A stretch of 64,000 bases of DNA from NCBI GenBank assembly GCA_030765455.1, contig JAVCCM010000041.1:62001-126000 (forward strand), in the 5' to 3' direction. Both the position numbers and the translations under genes were made by a program. Every line of letters begins with the position of its first letter. Positions within the stretch are counted from its first letter, which is position 1. Of the stretch, positions 1-8,549 are shown in pieces. The notes beneath the pieces are model-generated. The model had not been told where the DNA came from. It ran no database searches and was given only the letters and a program-made list of their open reading frames with translations. This stretch comes from Candidatus Electryonea clarkiae (GTDB taxonomy: Bacteria; Electryoneota; Electryoneia; Electryoneales; Electryoneaceae).

Positions 1-2470
1 ATTTCCATAATACATACGATGGTAATGAATACCCATGATGATAACGGTAATTAAACCTACCACCAGGATCATATCTAATCTTGATGTCGTCACCATTTAA
101 TCTCATATCCTCCAATCTTCGATCAATTGCACACCATGCAACAATTGCATGTGGATCAGCCTTTTTTATTATTAAATCAAGGTTTTCAACTGTCGATACG
201 TTTTCAATTCTTAAAGAGTTAGTTCCACGCTTTAGTGCTTCACTTAATGTAAACTCCTCGAATTTGGTATCCGAATCCATTTTGGATAATACATATCCTT
301 TAAAATCAGCATCTTCTACGTTACTCTTAATTATTCTTGGATCAGAAGCAACTCCCAACCATTTTAGAAAAAGTTCTGTACCTTCTATGGCGGCGTCGGG
401 TAGAAGAACATGAGGAGGAGCGACAAATAACTCTTTGATATTACCCCCAAATAAAGCTTGTAATAACTTACCACTGGGGTATTCTTTACTAAAGTAGAGT
501 TCCTTTGAAGGTTTAAAGCTTTTTCCGCTGGTTGGTAAAACAATTCTGATTGTATCTGGGAAAGAGATCGATTGATCTAGAGATTTATAGATTTCCCAAA
601 CCGCCTGAACTGCCTTTATTCGAACATCTAACTCATTCTCTTTATCATTCTTTATTATGCTATTTGCTTCTGAAATGATAGACAATAGTATTGTCCTAAC
701 ATTGTATTCTTGGACATTTGAATAAAGGGTTAGTTTTTGCGCTAAATCTCTATTTCTTTTAACGTTAAATTGATCTTTTAATATACTAACCAGCTCTTTA
801 CTTATTACGCGCAAAGGCACCCATTCTGGAAGATTAAATGTTTTTCCTTCAGGTGGAAGAATTGCCGTTCTTGTATTCTCAATTTTGCAATGTTGTTCAT
901 CGATCAAGAGGTTAGGAGGATCACCGAATTCATTGTCATAAGATTTACAAAGTGTCTTTAATAAAATCGCTCTTTCTTTGTGCGAATATTGATCATGTTT
1001 AGTATTAATTCTCTTTACTAATTCATCATATTCGAGGAAATCTATATCAAGCAATTCTAATGTGTTCTCTTCTTTATAGAATAAACATATATCGGATAAT
1101 ATCTCAGCATCAACAAGATTATTGAGATCACAGTTTAATCTCTTTACCTCATTCGTTGACTTAAACTTCAGTTTGTATGTAGGAATTATATTTTTAGTCT
1201 TCAATTCGCTTATTAGCTTTTCTCTGAATCCAAATTCTTCAATATCTGGATGTAATGTTGAAACAGGAACAAGCGATTCTACGACAAACCAAGGATCATT
1301 AGGTTTGCCTCTTACAATGTCCTCAGCTCTTAGCGCCATAAGCTCCGCTAATCTCTCAAAAATATATTCATTAACTTTACTATTGATAAGATTTTTTCTG
1401 TTTGCTGAAAGTTCGAAAGTGCCATGTGCTACAATATTGAATGGAAACGTCACATTCGTTGGGAAATATGAAAACAATTTATCTGTTGTCTTCTTACCCT
1501 CAGCATGAACAGCCAGTTTTAGTTCATACTTATTGTTGAATTTATAGTCATCTGAAATAATATTTTTGGGTATAACATCTGAATCGGAAAAGATTTCCCA
1601 AATCTGACTTGGCTTGTCATTGTATGCAATTTCAACGACAGCAGAGTCACGTTCAATAGCCCAGTGCTTTATATCCCCATTAAAATTTATACTTGTTGAT
1701 CTAATATTTTGCATGAAAATGAATGTTTCATCTACGACTTCGTTTAACTGTTTCTTGATCTGTGGGATAACTTCATCTGGATTTTTTAGTAGAATAGCTA
1801 TTATCGTATCATATCCCTTATTTCTGATTTGTGATGTATAATCTATCAGATTATTACAATCCTGATCACTTTGAGATTGGCTTAATGGATGAGGAATATC
1901 CAAGGTAGCGATTGGAAATTGGATGTTGGTTTTTTGGTAGAAATCATCAATTCTTTCCCTAATTGACGATGAATTGGATGATAATTTTTCTAACCATTTT
2001 ATCGCCAGTGAATCACTAAAAATTACTTCCGCTTGACCCGAAACAATAATTATTGAATTAGCCCACCCAAGCACGGATCTAAACCCCAAACCTTTGTATC
2101 CAATAAACTTCAGCCCTTGAGCTTGTTTTGGACTTATATCACTGATCATTAGTGATGTGAAACCTTCATCACTGAAGGGATTTCCTGTATTAGCTATAAA
2201 CAATGCATCATTAGTAAGCTCTATTAGTAATCGAGACTCACTTTCATATCCGAAACCAGCATCATCAGCATTTTGTATTAATTCAATAAGTTGTCGACCA
2301 TGATATTCTTTGATATGGTTTTTCTCTCGATTGTATGCTGCAATCATTTCATCTGGTGAGCGGGAATAATTCAATTTCTTTGCTTCAAGCTTATCTAGAA
2401 ACCAATTATTCCAATCTTGTCTGGACCATAGTAAAGAAGACATTTTTTTGTGGGAGTTCGAGTCTTCCAT
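1..2470 (-). CDS. Sacsin/HSP90-like ATPase protein, C-terminus beyond window
   Basis: The frame is open on the minus strand from 2470 to base 1 with no stop, giving at least 823 residues; the C-terminus lies outside the window. Near the N-terminus I read a GHKL (HSP90-like) ATPase: an ELIQNADDAG helix with the Mg-binding Asn, then IANTGNPFS, then a glycine-rich lid GYKGLGFRSVLGW. This is the sacsin-type arrangement. Farther on, a HGTFELSANRKNL stretch resembles the end of the HSP90-type middle domain. The remainder has no domain I recognise. I chose the ATG at 2470 because GAGGAAAC precedes it; an in-frame ATG at 2443 has no such site. Sampled lines are AT-rich (about 28% GC at 1081-1140, against 50% at 3601-3660 in nadE), which suggests transfer. 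Sacsin-type ATPases often sit in defence islands, but a defence role here is inference only. Confidence 0.85.
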   Translation of the reverse strand, partial: MEDSNSHKKMSSLLWSRQDWNNWFLDKLEAKKLNYSRSPDEMIAAYNREKNHIKEYHGRQLIELIQNADDAGFGYESESRLLIELTNDALFIANTGNPFSDEGFTSLMISDISPKQAQGLKFIGYKGLGFRSVLGWANSIIIVSGQAEVIFSDSLAIKWLEKLSSNSSSIRERIDDFYQKTNIQFPIATLDIPHPLSQSQSDQDCNNLIDYTSQIRNKGYDTIIAILLKNPDEVIPQIKKQLNEVVDETFIFMQNIRSTSINFNGDIKHWAIERDSAVVEIAYNDKPSQIWEIFSDSDVIPKNIISDDYKFNNKYELKLAVHAEGKKTTDKLFSYFPTNVTFPFNIVAHGTFELSANRKNLINSKVNEYIFERLAELMALRAEDIVRGKPNDPWFVVESLVPVSTLHPDIEEFGFREKLISELKTKNIIPTYKLKFKSTNEVKRLNCDLNNLVDAEILSDICLFYKEENTLELLDIDFLEYDELVKRINTKHDQYSHKERAILLKTLCKSYDNEFGDPPNLLIDEQHCKIENTRTAILPPEGKTFNLPEWVPLRVISKELVSILKDQFNVKRNRDLAQKLTLYSNVQEYNVRTILLSIISEANSIIKNDKENELDVRIKAVQAVWEIYKSLDQSISFPDTIRIVLPTSGKSFKPSKELYFSKEYPSGKLLQALFGGNIKELFVAPPHVLLPDAAIEGTELFLKWLGVASDPRIIKSNVEDADFKGYVLSKMDSDTKFEEFTLSEALKRGTNSLRIENVSTVENLDLIIKKADPHAIVAWCAIDRRLEDMRLNGDDIKIRYDPGGRFNYRYHHGYSLPSYVLWK

Positions 2471-2540
2471 CTTGTTTCCTCAATTTTTTGTGCTGTTTAT
2501 ATCTTTAATATTTCTGTTGTTAAATATCATTGGACAGGTG

Positions 2541-2570
2541 CCCCGACTGCTTGCTGCTGGTTTCACTCAA
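2541..2570. repeat. Short direct repeat, copy A
   Basis: The core TTGCTGCTGGTTTCACTC (2551-2568) nearly matches TTGCTGCCGGGTTTCACTC at 3053-3071 in the same orientation. The two copies bracket the gene remnants between them. Confidence 0.45.
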
Positions 2571-2606
2571 AATTCAATGTTATATGTGATAGTCGCAATA
2601 TTTTCA

Positions 2607-2882
2607 CTAAACCTGTTGTTCAACAGGAAATGAAAATGTGAATTTACTTCCTTTACCAATTTCTGATTCTACTTTAATTTGGCCTTTGTGGTCCTGGGAT
2701 ACCTGGTAACATATCGCTAAACCCAGTCCTGTCCCTACATTCAGGTCCCAGGCGGTGTAACCGGGATCAAAGATTTTATTAATTTCTTCTGATGGAATCC
2801 CTCGTCCGTCATCAGTTACACTGAAATGAATTTCATCACCCTGAACCTCTGTCCGGAGTGCCGATAACACCAACTGCAACAA
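2607..2882 (-). pseudogene. Histidine kinase remnant, C-terminal catalytic piece
   Basis: The 91-residue frame carries the G1 box (DDGRGIP) and G2 box (GTGLGLAI) of a histidine-kinase HATPase_c domain and ends at a normal C-terminus (GKGSKFTFSFPVEQQV). The sensor, the phospho-accepting His helix and the N-box are missing, so only the last part of the catalytic domain remains. Its first residues (LQLVLSA) are an out-of-frame reading of the neighbouring membrane-protein remnant, so the break is near 2860-2880. No promoter or convincing start belongs to it. I treat it as a decayed fragment, not a functional kinase. Confidence 0.75.
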
Positions 2883-2946
2883 GGATCAATGCTACCCCGA
2901 GCGCAACACCAAGAGCGAATCGGTATGCGGTTTTGTCTGTCTTCAT
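2836..2946 (-). pseudogene. Small membrane protein, N-terminal remnant
   Basis: A 36-codon frame starts at an ATG at 2946 preceded by GAGGAAG. It reads MKTDKTAYRFALGVALGV and continues as one hydrophobic helix (ALILVAVGVIG) before running into the kinase remnant and stopping at TGA. A good ribosome site and start joined to an abruptly ended helix look like the 5' end of a truncated small membrane protein. It overlaps the kinase piece in another frame, as expected at a deletion junction. A genuine 36-residue peptide is possible but less likely. Confidence 0.5.
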
Positions 2947-3040
2947 AACTTCCTCACTCAGGGATGGCGAGATTGGTTCCCTCAACTTGAACATTGCTAA
3001 GAATCCATAAGATTATCTACTACTCAAAGGCTAGCCAGCA

Positions 3041-3100
3041 CAAGTCGTTCACTTGCTGCCGGGTTTCACTCGTAGCATGGCAATCTCAAACTCGATTGGA
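3041..3100. repeat. Short direct repeat, copy B
   Basis: This is the second copy of the repeat (core 3053-3071), followed by TCGTAGCATGGCAATC. Read on the minus strand, the copy gives a short open tail ending MLRVKPGSK and a stop. That tail may be part of a dispersed element or the end of a lost gene. Confidence 0.4.
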
Positions 3101-3196
3101 GATAATCCCATAGTTACTTCTGAACATATACTTCTTTCATTTATTTTATTATATTTCTGACCTTTAAAGAAATCATAGAAACAGGGGAAATGGCTG

Positions 3197-4051
3197 ATGA
3201 CTTCATCAGATCAAAGCTACATTCCTGAAGCGTTGCGTCTTGATTTACCTGATGTTTACCAGGCGATCAGAGATTTTATTCAATCTGAAGTGCAGCTGGC
3301 AGGATTGAAAAAAGCTGTGGTAGGTGTTTCGGGCGGGATAGACAGCGCTCTGACACTCTTTCTTACAGTGAGTGCATTGGGAGCGGAGAATGTTTTGGGC
3401 GTAATGATGCCATATCGAACATCAAATCCTGATTCACTCTCAGATGCCGAAAAAGCTGTCAAAGCTGCCGGATGTCGTTCTTGTGTAGTTGATATTTCAC
3501 CGATGGCGGATCCATATTTTGACGATATTACTGATGAGGAAAGGCTTCGCAAAGGTAATGTCCTTGCAAGGATGCGAATGATTGTTCTATATGACCTGTC
3601 AGCTAAAGAGCAGGGGTTGGTTATCGGTACCGGCAACAAAACTGAGCTATTGCTTGGGTATGCGACACTTCACGGTGACGCTGCCTGTGCCTGCGAACCG
3701 CTTGGAGATCTGTACAAAACACAGGTAAGTGCGCTTGCCGTTCTTGCCGGAGTACCGGAGGAAATAATAAACAAACCTCCAAGCGCTGACCTGTGGGTGG
3801 GACAAACTGATGAAGAAGAGCTTGGGATAACTTATGCTGACGCGGATCGGTTGCTTTTACAAATGGTTGATTTCCACATTCATCCTGCACGATTAATAGA
3901 AAAAGGTGAAGACGAGAAAGCGGTTAATAATCTTGTTAATCGATATCGTCAATCCCAGTTCAAACGAAGTTCACCGATGATTCCAAAAATAACATCTAAT
4001 CATATAGATTCAGATAATTTCTCTTCCGGAGCCTGGAAAATATCTTTATGA
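3197..4051 (+). CDS. nadE: NH3-dependent NAD+ synthetase
   Basis: This enzyme catalyses the last step of NAD synthesis, adenylating and amidating nicotinic acid adenine dinucleotide. At 284 residues it is the stand-alone synthetase domain without the N-terminal glutaminase of the longer type, so ammonia is the expected nitrogen donor. The ATP-pyrophosphatase P-loop SGGIDS is at residues 45-50, and the conserved GTGNKTELLLGY and KPPSADLWVGQTDEEELG segments follow. The ATG at 3197 has AGGGG about nine bases upstream. The gene is followed at 50 bp by rsmI on the same strand. It is the first ordinary housekeeping gene after the AT-rich left edge. Confidence 0.96.
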   Translation: MTSSDQSYIPEALRLDLPDVYQAIRDFIQSEVQLAGLKKAVVGVSGGIDSALTLFLTVSALGAENVLGVMMPYRTSNPDSLSDAEKAVKAAGCRSCVVDISPMADPYFDDITDEERLRKGNVLARMRMIVLYDLSAKEQGLVIGTGNKTELLLGYATLHGDAACACEPLGDLYKTQVSALAVLAGVPEEIINKPPSADLWVGQTDEEELGITYADADRLLLQMVDFHIHPARLIEKGEDEKAVNNLVNRYRQSQFKRSSPMIPKITSNHIDSDNFSSGAWKISL

Positions 4052-4101
4052 GATAGAATTATTCTATTATGTACAATTTAATAAAGAACGAAAACTGAAC
4101 A

Positions 4102-4854
4102 ATGTCTGACTTGAATACCCGGCAAAAGGAAACAATAACCCCGGGCGCACTGTATATTGTTTCGACTCCAATTGGTAACCTGGCTGATATTACCTACCGG
4201 GCAGTATATATCCTGAACGAGGTAGATTTAATTGCTGCCGAAGATACCAGGCACACCCGGATTTTATTGGATCATTATGGAATATCGACAGCTTTCAAAC
4301 CTTATCATGAACACAATGCCTACAAGATGATTCCAGTACTATTAGACCGTTTGGAATCCGGTGAAGCTATTGCCCTGGTGAGTGATGCAGGCACTCCGAC
4401 TCTATCAGATCCAGGCTACAGATTAGTTCATACAGCTATTAATAAAGGAATTAAAATAATACCGGTTCCGGGAGCAAGCGCATTGCTTGCTGCTTTGGCG
4501 GCGAGTGGACTTCCGACCGACAGGGTTTGTTATGAAGGCTTCCTGCCTCGTAAGAAGGGAAGGAAAACAAGGCTCGAACAGCTTGCGGATGAACCTCGTA
4601 CATTTGTTATTTTTGAATCACCACATCGGATCGTAAAGACACTTTCTAATCTTTCTGATGCAATTGGTGGTGAGCGAAGAGCAGTTGTTTGCCGTGAAAT
4701 GACCAAGAAATTCGAAGAATTCGCTCGCGGTACCCTTGATGAATTAATTGATAAATTTACTGTTAATAACCCGAAAGGTGAGATTACATTGGTGGTAGAA
4801 GGAACAGGTAAAAGAAGCAGAACCCGAGATAAAAGAAATAAATATAATGTCTGA
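4102..4854 (+). CDS. rsmI: 16S rRNA (cytidine1402-2'-O)-methyltransferase
   Basis: RsmI uses S-adenosylmethionine to 2'-O-methylate C1402 in the decoding centre of 16S rRNA. The tetrapyrrole-methylase fold is clear: LYIVSTPIGNLADIT at the N-terminus, then AAEDTRHTRILLDHYGI, LVSDAGTPTLSDPGY and VPGASALLAALAASGLP. At 250 residues it is a little shorter than the E. coli protein and lacks most of the C-terminal extension. The stop overlaps the next start by 8 bp, so it is probably translationally coupled to the lipid kinase gene. Confidence 0.95.
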   Translation: MSDLNTRQKETITPGALYIVSTPIGNLADITYRAVYILNEVDLIAAEDTRHTRILLDHYGISTAFKPYHEHNAYKMIPVLLDRLESGEAIALVSDAGTPTLSDPGYRLVHTAINKGIKIIPVPGASALLAALAASGLPTDRVCYEGFLPRKKGRKTRLEQLADEPRTFVIFESPHRIVKTLSNLSDAIGGERRAVVCREMTKKFEEFARGTLDELIDKFTVNNPKGEITLVVEGTGKRSRTRDKRNKYNV

Positions 4855-5779
4855 TTATACACAAGTAAGAAAAGTCAGGGCAATCTTCAATCCAAAATCC
4901 GGTCTATGGTGGTCAATGGTTGGAGTGCGAAAAGCCCTGGATGAAAATTGGGATGTTCCCGGTATCGACCTGACCTACCAGATAAGCAAGAATCCCGAAG
5001 ATGGACGGGATAAAACATTGCGAGCGATTGATGACGGCGTCGATACCGTCATCGTTGTAGGTGGCGACGGTATGGTACATAGTATTGGCGGCGTTTTGGT
5101 GGGTACGGATACAGCGCTCGCTGTTCTTCCTGCAGGAAGCGGGAATGGTTTCGCCCGTCATTTTGATATCCCACTAACACCGGAAAAAGCTGCCAGGGTA
5201 CTAAGTGCTGGGAAAAGGCAGAAAATTGATGTCGGTGTTATTGGTGATCATCCCTTTTTGGTCACATGTGGACTTGCCTGGGATGCTGCGCTGGTTGAAG
5301 AATTTGTGAAGTATCCAATAAGAGGAATATTACCTTATGTTTTTGCAGGAATTGGCAAATTCTTTACTTATGATCCCCAGGTTTTTTCACTAACCCTGGA
5401 TGGTAAAAAACTAGAAATCGACCAACCCTTAATACTGACAATTGCAAATCTGACTCAATTTGGCGGGGGAGCGAAAATCGCTCCTGATGCAAAGTCGAAT
5501 GACGGAGAACTGGAACTCGTGGCAATCCTTGAAAGGGATCCGGTTCAAATCCTCAGCCAGATTTACAAGCTGTTTGATGGATCCATAAAAAGTGTTAGTA
5601 AAGTGAAAACATGGAGGTTTAAACACCTTAAGGTTACTCGAGAACGATCAGAACCGATCCAGATGGACGGTGAACTTTTGGACATCAGCAGAGATTTCGA
5701 GATAGATGTCTGGCCGTCTTCGCTTGAAGTTATAATACCTGATCCTGAATACCGGAATGGAAAATGGGAAAACAATTGA
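4847..5779 (+). CDS. Diacylglycerol/lipid kinase family protein
   Basis: A soluble lipid kinase of the DagK/YegS family, expected to phosphorylate diacylglycerol or a related lipid. The nucleotide-binding motif is at residues 72-75 (GGDG), followed by Met where Thr is usual, then LPAGSGNGFARHFDIP; NFN-like NPKSG lies near residue 15. The C-terminal beta-sandwich ends with a MDGE motif (IQMDGELLD), as in the family, where it helps bind the adenine or metal. The 310-residue length is typical. It overlaps rsmI by 8 bp and the next gene by 16 bp, so the three are probably one transcript. The exact lipid substrate cannot be told. Confidence 0.9.
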   Translation: MSDYTQVRKVRAIFNPKSGLWWSMVGVRKALDENWDVPGIDLTYQISKNPEDGRDKTLRAIDDGVDTVIVVGGDGMVHSIGGVLVGTDTALAVLPAGSGNGFARHFDIPLTPEKAARVLSAGKRQKIDVGVIGDHPFLVTCGLAWDAALVEEFVKYPIRGILPYVFAGIGKFFTYDPQVFSLTLDGKKLEIDQPLILTIANLTQFGGGAKIAPDAKSNDGELELVAILERDPVQILSQIYKLFDGSIKSVSKVKTWRFKHLKVTRERSEPIQMDGELLDISRDFEIDVWPSSLEVIIPDPEYRNGKWENN

Positions 5780-6306
5780 ACTGGATGATGCGCTGGTCGA
5801 TCAACTCTGCGTGGAAGAAGGGGAGACGTGCCTCAGAATCTGTTACCCATGACGGTAAAAATAAAATTCTTATAATATTGCCACCGGATGAAAGACAAAT
5901 TAAACTTATCAGCAGTGATTTATTCAGTTGGCTGAAAAGAAAACCATCTAAACAATTTTTTTTGCTTCATCCTGATGCTGCCCTGGAGATTCCGCATGAG
6001 ATTACAAAGCATACGAAGTCAATTCAATACAGCTATGAGGACATAAAGAGGAATGGTAAGCCTCAAAAGATTCTGAGAGACAGGATTGTACGGGAGAGTT
6101 TTCATCTCGTAGTACTACTCGTTCCGGAATTCCATCCATTGACGGATATATTATTTGCGCTGACCCCGGCAAAATTGAAGGCTGCCGTCTGGGGTGAAAT
6201 TCGTGAGAACAGGGCAAACTTCCTCGCAAAAACCAGGGGTACGTCGGATATTATTCATTCAACAGGAATTCTTCTCGATTATATTGATCATTATGTTTTG
6301 AAATGA
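5764..6306 (+). CDS. Uncharacterised 180-residue soluble protein
   Basis: I do not recognise this family with confidence. The gene overlaps the lipid kinase gene by 16 bp, which favours real translation. The protein has a basic N-terminus (MGKQLNWMMRWSINSAWKKGRR), no signal peptide and no membrane segment. Alternating hydrophobic strands (KILIILPP, FHLVVLLVPEFHPL) look like an alpha/beta Rossmann-like core. Its size and pattern recall the small proteins annotated DUF6913 in Bacteroidota, but that is a weak impression. A terminal role in the rsmI-kinase transcript is all the context gives. Confidence 0.75.
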   Translation: MGKQLNWMMRWSINSAWKKGRRASESVTHDGKNKILIILPPDERQIKLISSDLFSWLKRKPSKQFFLLHPDAALEIPHEITKHTKSIQYSYEDIKRNGKPQKILRDRIVRESFHLVVLLVPEFHPLTDILFALTPAKLKAAVWGEIRENRANFLAKTRGTSDIIHSTGILLDYIDHYVLK

Positions 6307-6437
6307 TCACTGACGATGTTAAATTATATAAATATACCGAGTTTCCAAGTACCGGATACAAAGCGTTCTCGATAAATCTATCATTTAGTAGAGAAATTGA
6401 TTAGATTATAGTGGAGCCACAAGAAAATGGAGAAATT

Positions 6438-8468
6438 ATGAAAGCTTTGACGAGGAGTGTTTTTGTTTTAATCATTATATCAGTCGCCACATCAGCCTGG
6501 GCTTATCCAAGAGCTGTACTATTTGAAGATTTTACCTCGACTACTTGTCCACCATGCTACACATCAGCTCAAGTTGTTGAGCCAGTGCTTGCATCTTATT
6601 CAACGTCACAGATTACACCAATATCATACCATATGGGTTGGCCTGGAGCGGGCAATGATCCCTGGTATCTTGCTAATGAAGATGAAAATTATCAACGCAG
6701 GTATTATTACGGAGTAAATTCAATTCCCTACATTTACATTGATGGCACTTTAACCAACTCGCATGACGGCAACGCAATGCGAACAAGAATCAATGCGCAA
6801 TTAGCGGATGAATCCGAGATTTCTATGCCGATCAATGTCTGGTTCGATGGTGATTCCCTTTATGTCACAATTTCAACAATCACAAGCCAGGATATTTCGG
6901 GCGCGACATTACATATTGCCCTGGTTGAAACATTTGTGGAATGGAACACGCCGGCACCGAATGGAATGACAGAATTTATCGCACCCATGGTAAGGATGTA
7001 TCCTAATGGAAACGGTCAAACATTCGAAGCTGACACGGGTGTAGAGGATGAATTTATCGCTTCTTTTGCTTTTGATGACGATTGGGATATTGAAAATCTC
7101 ACGGTATTGGCATTTGTTCAATCTACCTTCAATGATGATATCCTGCAATCTTCAAGTGCCACAATTAATACTGATGTTCCGGTATTAGGATATAATAGTC
7201 ATAGATTTACAGATACAGATCAATGGCGACCAAATAACAGACCTGATGCAGGTGAAACCGTTAACCTTATCGTCAATCTATCAGCCCTGGAAATTTTTGA
7301 GTCAGCGTATAATGTGAGTGGTACTCTATCTTGTGAAGATGAGGAAATAACAATTGATGAAGCTACTGCTACCTGGCCGGATATTATGGCAGGTACAATT
7401 GCCGGAAATATTGACGCCCCCTTCACGATAACAATTCCCGAAGGATATGATCCGAAATTTGTGAATTTCAGTATAGAGATTATTGCTGATGATTTCGCGC
7501 GGGTTGTCACTTTTGAGGGACTGCTTGGTGTACCGGGTGTATTGTTAGTGAATGATCATGGAAGCGGTGAAAACGAGTATGATACCTGGTGGCGAATCTT
7601 TGAAAATGCCGGTTTTATTTGCGATTTCTCTGACGGGGAATTTGCAGAAGCTCTTGAATTAGATGAGTATCGCACAATAATCTGGGCAACTGCTTCTTCT
7701 TCCAATTCTTCTGAGGTTTTAACCAATGATGAAATTGCCTCTATGACTAATTTTCTTGATAACGGTGGTAATTTACTACTGACAAGCCAGTATGCCGGTG
7801 AAGCAGTTGGTGGAGATGATTGGTTCCAAACCTACTTTGCCGCAGAACACGCGACTGACGCAGTTGCAACTCCGGGTTCTTATGGCGCCAAGGGTATCCA
7901 AGATGGACTGTTTCCGGATGCAATAATGGCATTAATAGGGGCAGGGGGGGCAGGCAATTCGGTGTCTCCAAGTTCCATGACAGCTCTTGAGGGTGGTACC
8001 CCACTCTATACCTATATCAATGTTGAGGATATTGCCGGAGTTGCTCATTCCACCGATACTTATTCAACGATTTATCTTGGTTTCCCACTCGAATCGATTG
8101 CAGCATCCCAGGCATCGCAATCTTCTGATGAAGTCCTGATGGATCTGCTTGGATGGCTTGGCGAGGAACTGGATGTACCGGGTGGGGCAAGCGATGTCGA
8201 ACTGCCGACGCAGATTACCCTGACGCCATATCCAAATCCGTTCAACTCAACACTTACTGTCACATACAGTCTTCCGACCGCCCAGGAGATACAGCTTGAA
8301 GTTTTAAACATCCTTGGTCAGAGAGTCACTCTTCTGGAACAAGGCTGGTTAACAGCGGGAACCCACAAAATTTCCTGGCAAGCGGAAAACCAGACCAGCG
8401 GTCTCTATATTGTCAGGTTGAATTATAATGCTGATACACGGTCTGCGAAAGTTTTATTGGTGAAATAG
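6438..8468 (+). CDS. Secreted Omp28-like thioredoxin-fold protein with C-terminal sorting domain
   Basis: A 676-residue exported protein. The signal peptide ends near Ala22 (SAWA). It is followed by an Omp28-related thioredoxin-like domain with a CPPC motif at residues 37-40 and the late SIPYIYIDG strand holding a cis-Pro, so a surface disulfide role is possible. The middle is Ig-like. Around 365-500 a region (VLLVNDHG, YRTIIWAT, LDNGGNLLLTSQ) resembles the class-I amidotransferase/ThuA-like fold. The C-terminus carries the T9SS-type sorting domain starting YPNPFN and ending LYIVRLNYNADTRSAKVLLVK. I prefer the ATG at 6438 with GGAG upstream over the in-frame GTG at 6411. It converges on the next gene across a shared terminator. 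Confidence 0.9.
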   Translation: MKALTRSVFVLIIISVATSAWAYPRAVLFEDFTSTTCPPCYTSAQVVEPVLASYSTSQITPISYHMGWPGAGNDPWYLANEDENYQRRYYYGVNSIPYIYIDGTLTNSHDGNAMRTRINAQLADESEISMPINVWFDGDSLYVTISTITSQDISGATLHIALVETFVEWNTPAPNGMTEFIAPMVRMYPNGNGQTFEADTGVEDEFIASFAFDDDWDIENLTVLAFVQSTFNDDILQSSSATINTDVPVLGYNSHRFTDTDQWRPNNRPDAGETVNLIVNLSALEIFESAYNVSGTLSCEDEEITIDEATATWPDIMAGTIAGNIDAPFTITIPEGYDPKFVNFSIEIIADDFARVVTFEGLLGVPGVLLVNDHGSGENEYDTWWRIFENAGFICDFSDGEFAEALELDEYRTIIWATASSSNSSEVLTNDEIASMTNFLDNGGNLLLTSQYAGEAVGGDDWFQTYFAAEHATDAVATPGSYGAKGIQDGLFPDAIMALIGAGGAGNSVSPSSMTALEGGTPLYTYINVEDIAGVAHSTDTYSTIYLGFPLESIAASQASQSSDEVLMDLLGWLGEELDVPGGASDVELPTQITLTPYPNPFNSTLTVTYSLPTAQEIQLEVLNILGQRVTLLEQGWLTAGTHKISWQAENQTSGLYIVRLNYNADTRSAKVLLVK

Positions 8469-8497
8469 TGTTCTAAAACGATGCAATAGATAATACG

Positions 8498-8535
8498 AAT
8501 CCCCTGTGTGAGACAGACTACACAGGGGATTTTTT
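8498..8535. terminator. Bidirectional rho-independent terminator
   Basis: A perfect 12-bp stem, AATCCCCTGTGT (8498-8509) with ACACAGGGGATT (8520-8531), is followed by T residues. It lies between two convergent genes and can serve both. Confidence 0.9.
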
Positions 8536-8549
8536 GAGAAATATTGGGT

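Noticed and set aside
2450..2641. Two short plus-strand frames of 61-63 residues
   Set aside because: They cover the start region of the sacsin-like gene and the repeat, have no ribosome site and show no family resemblance.
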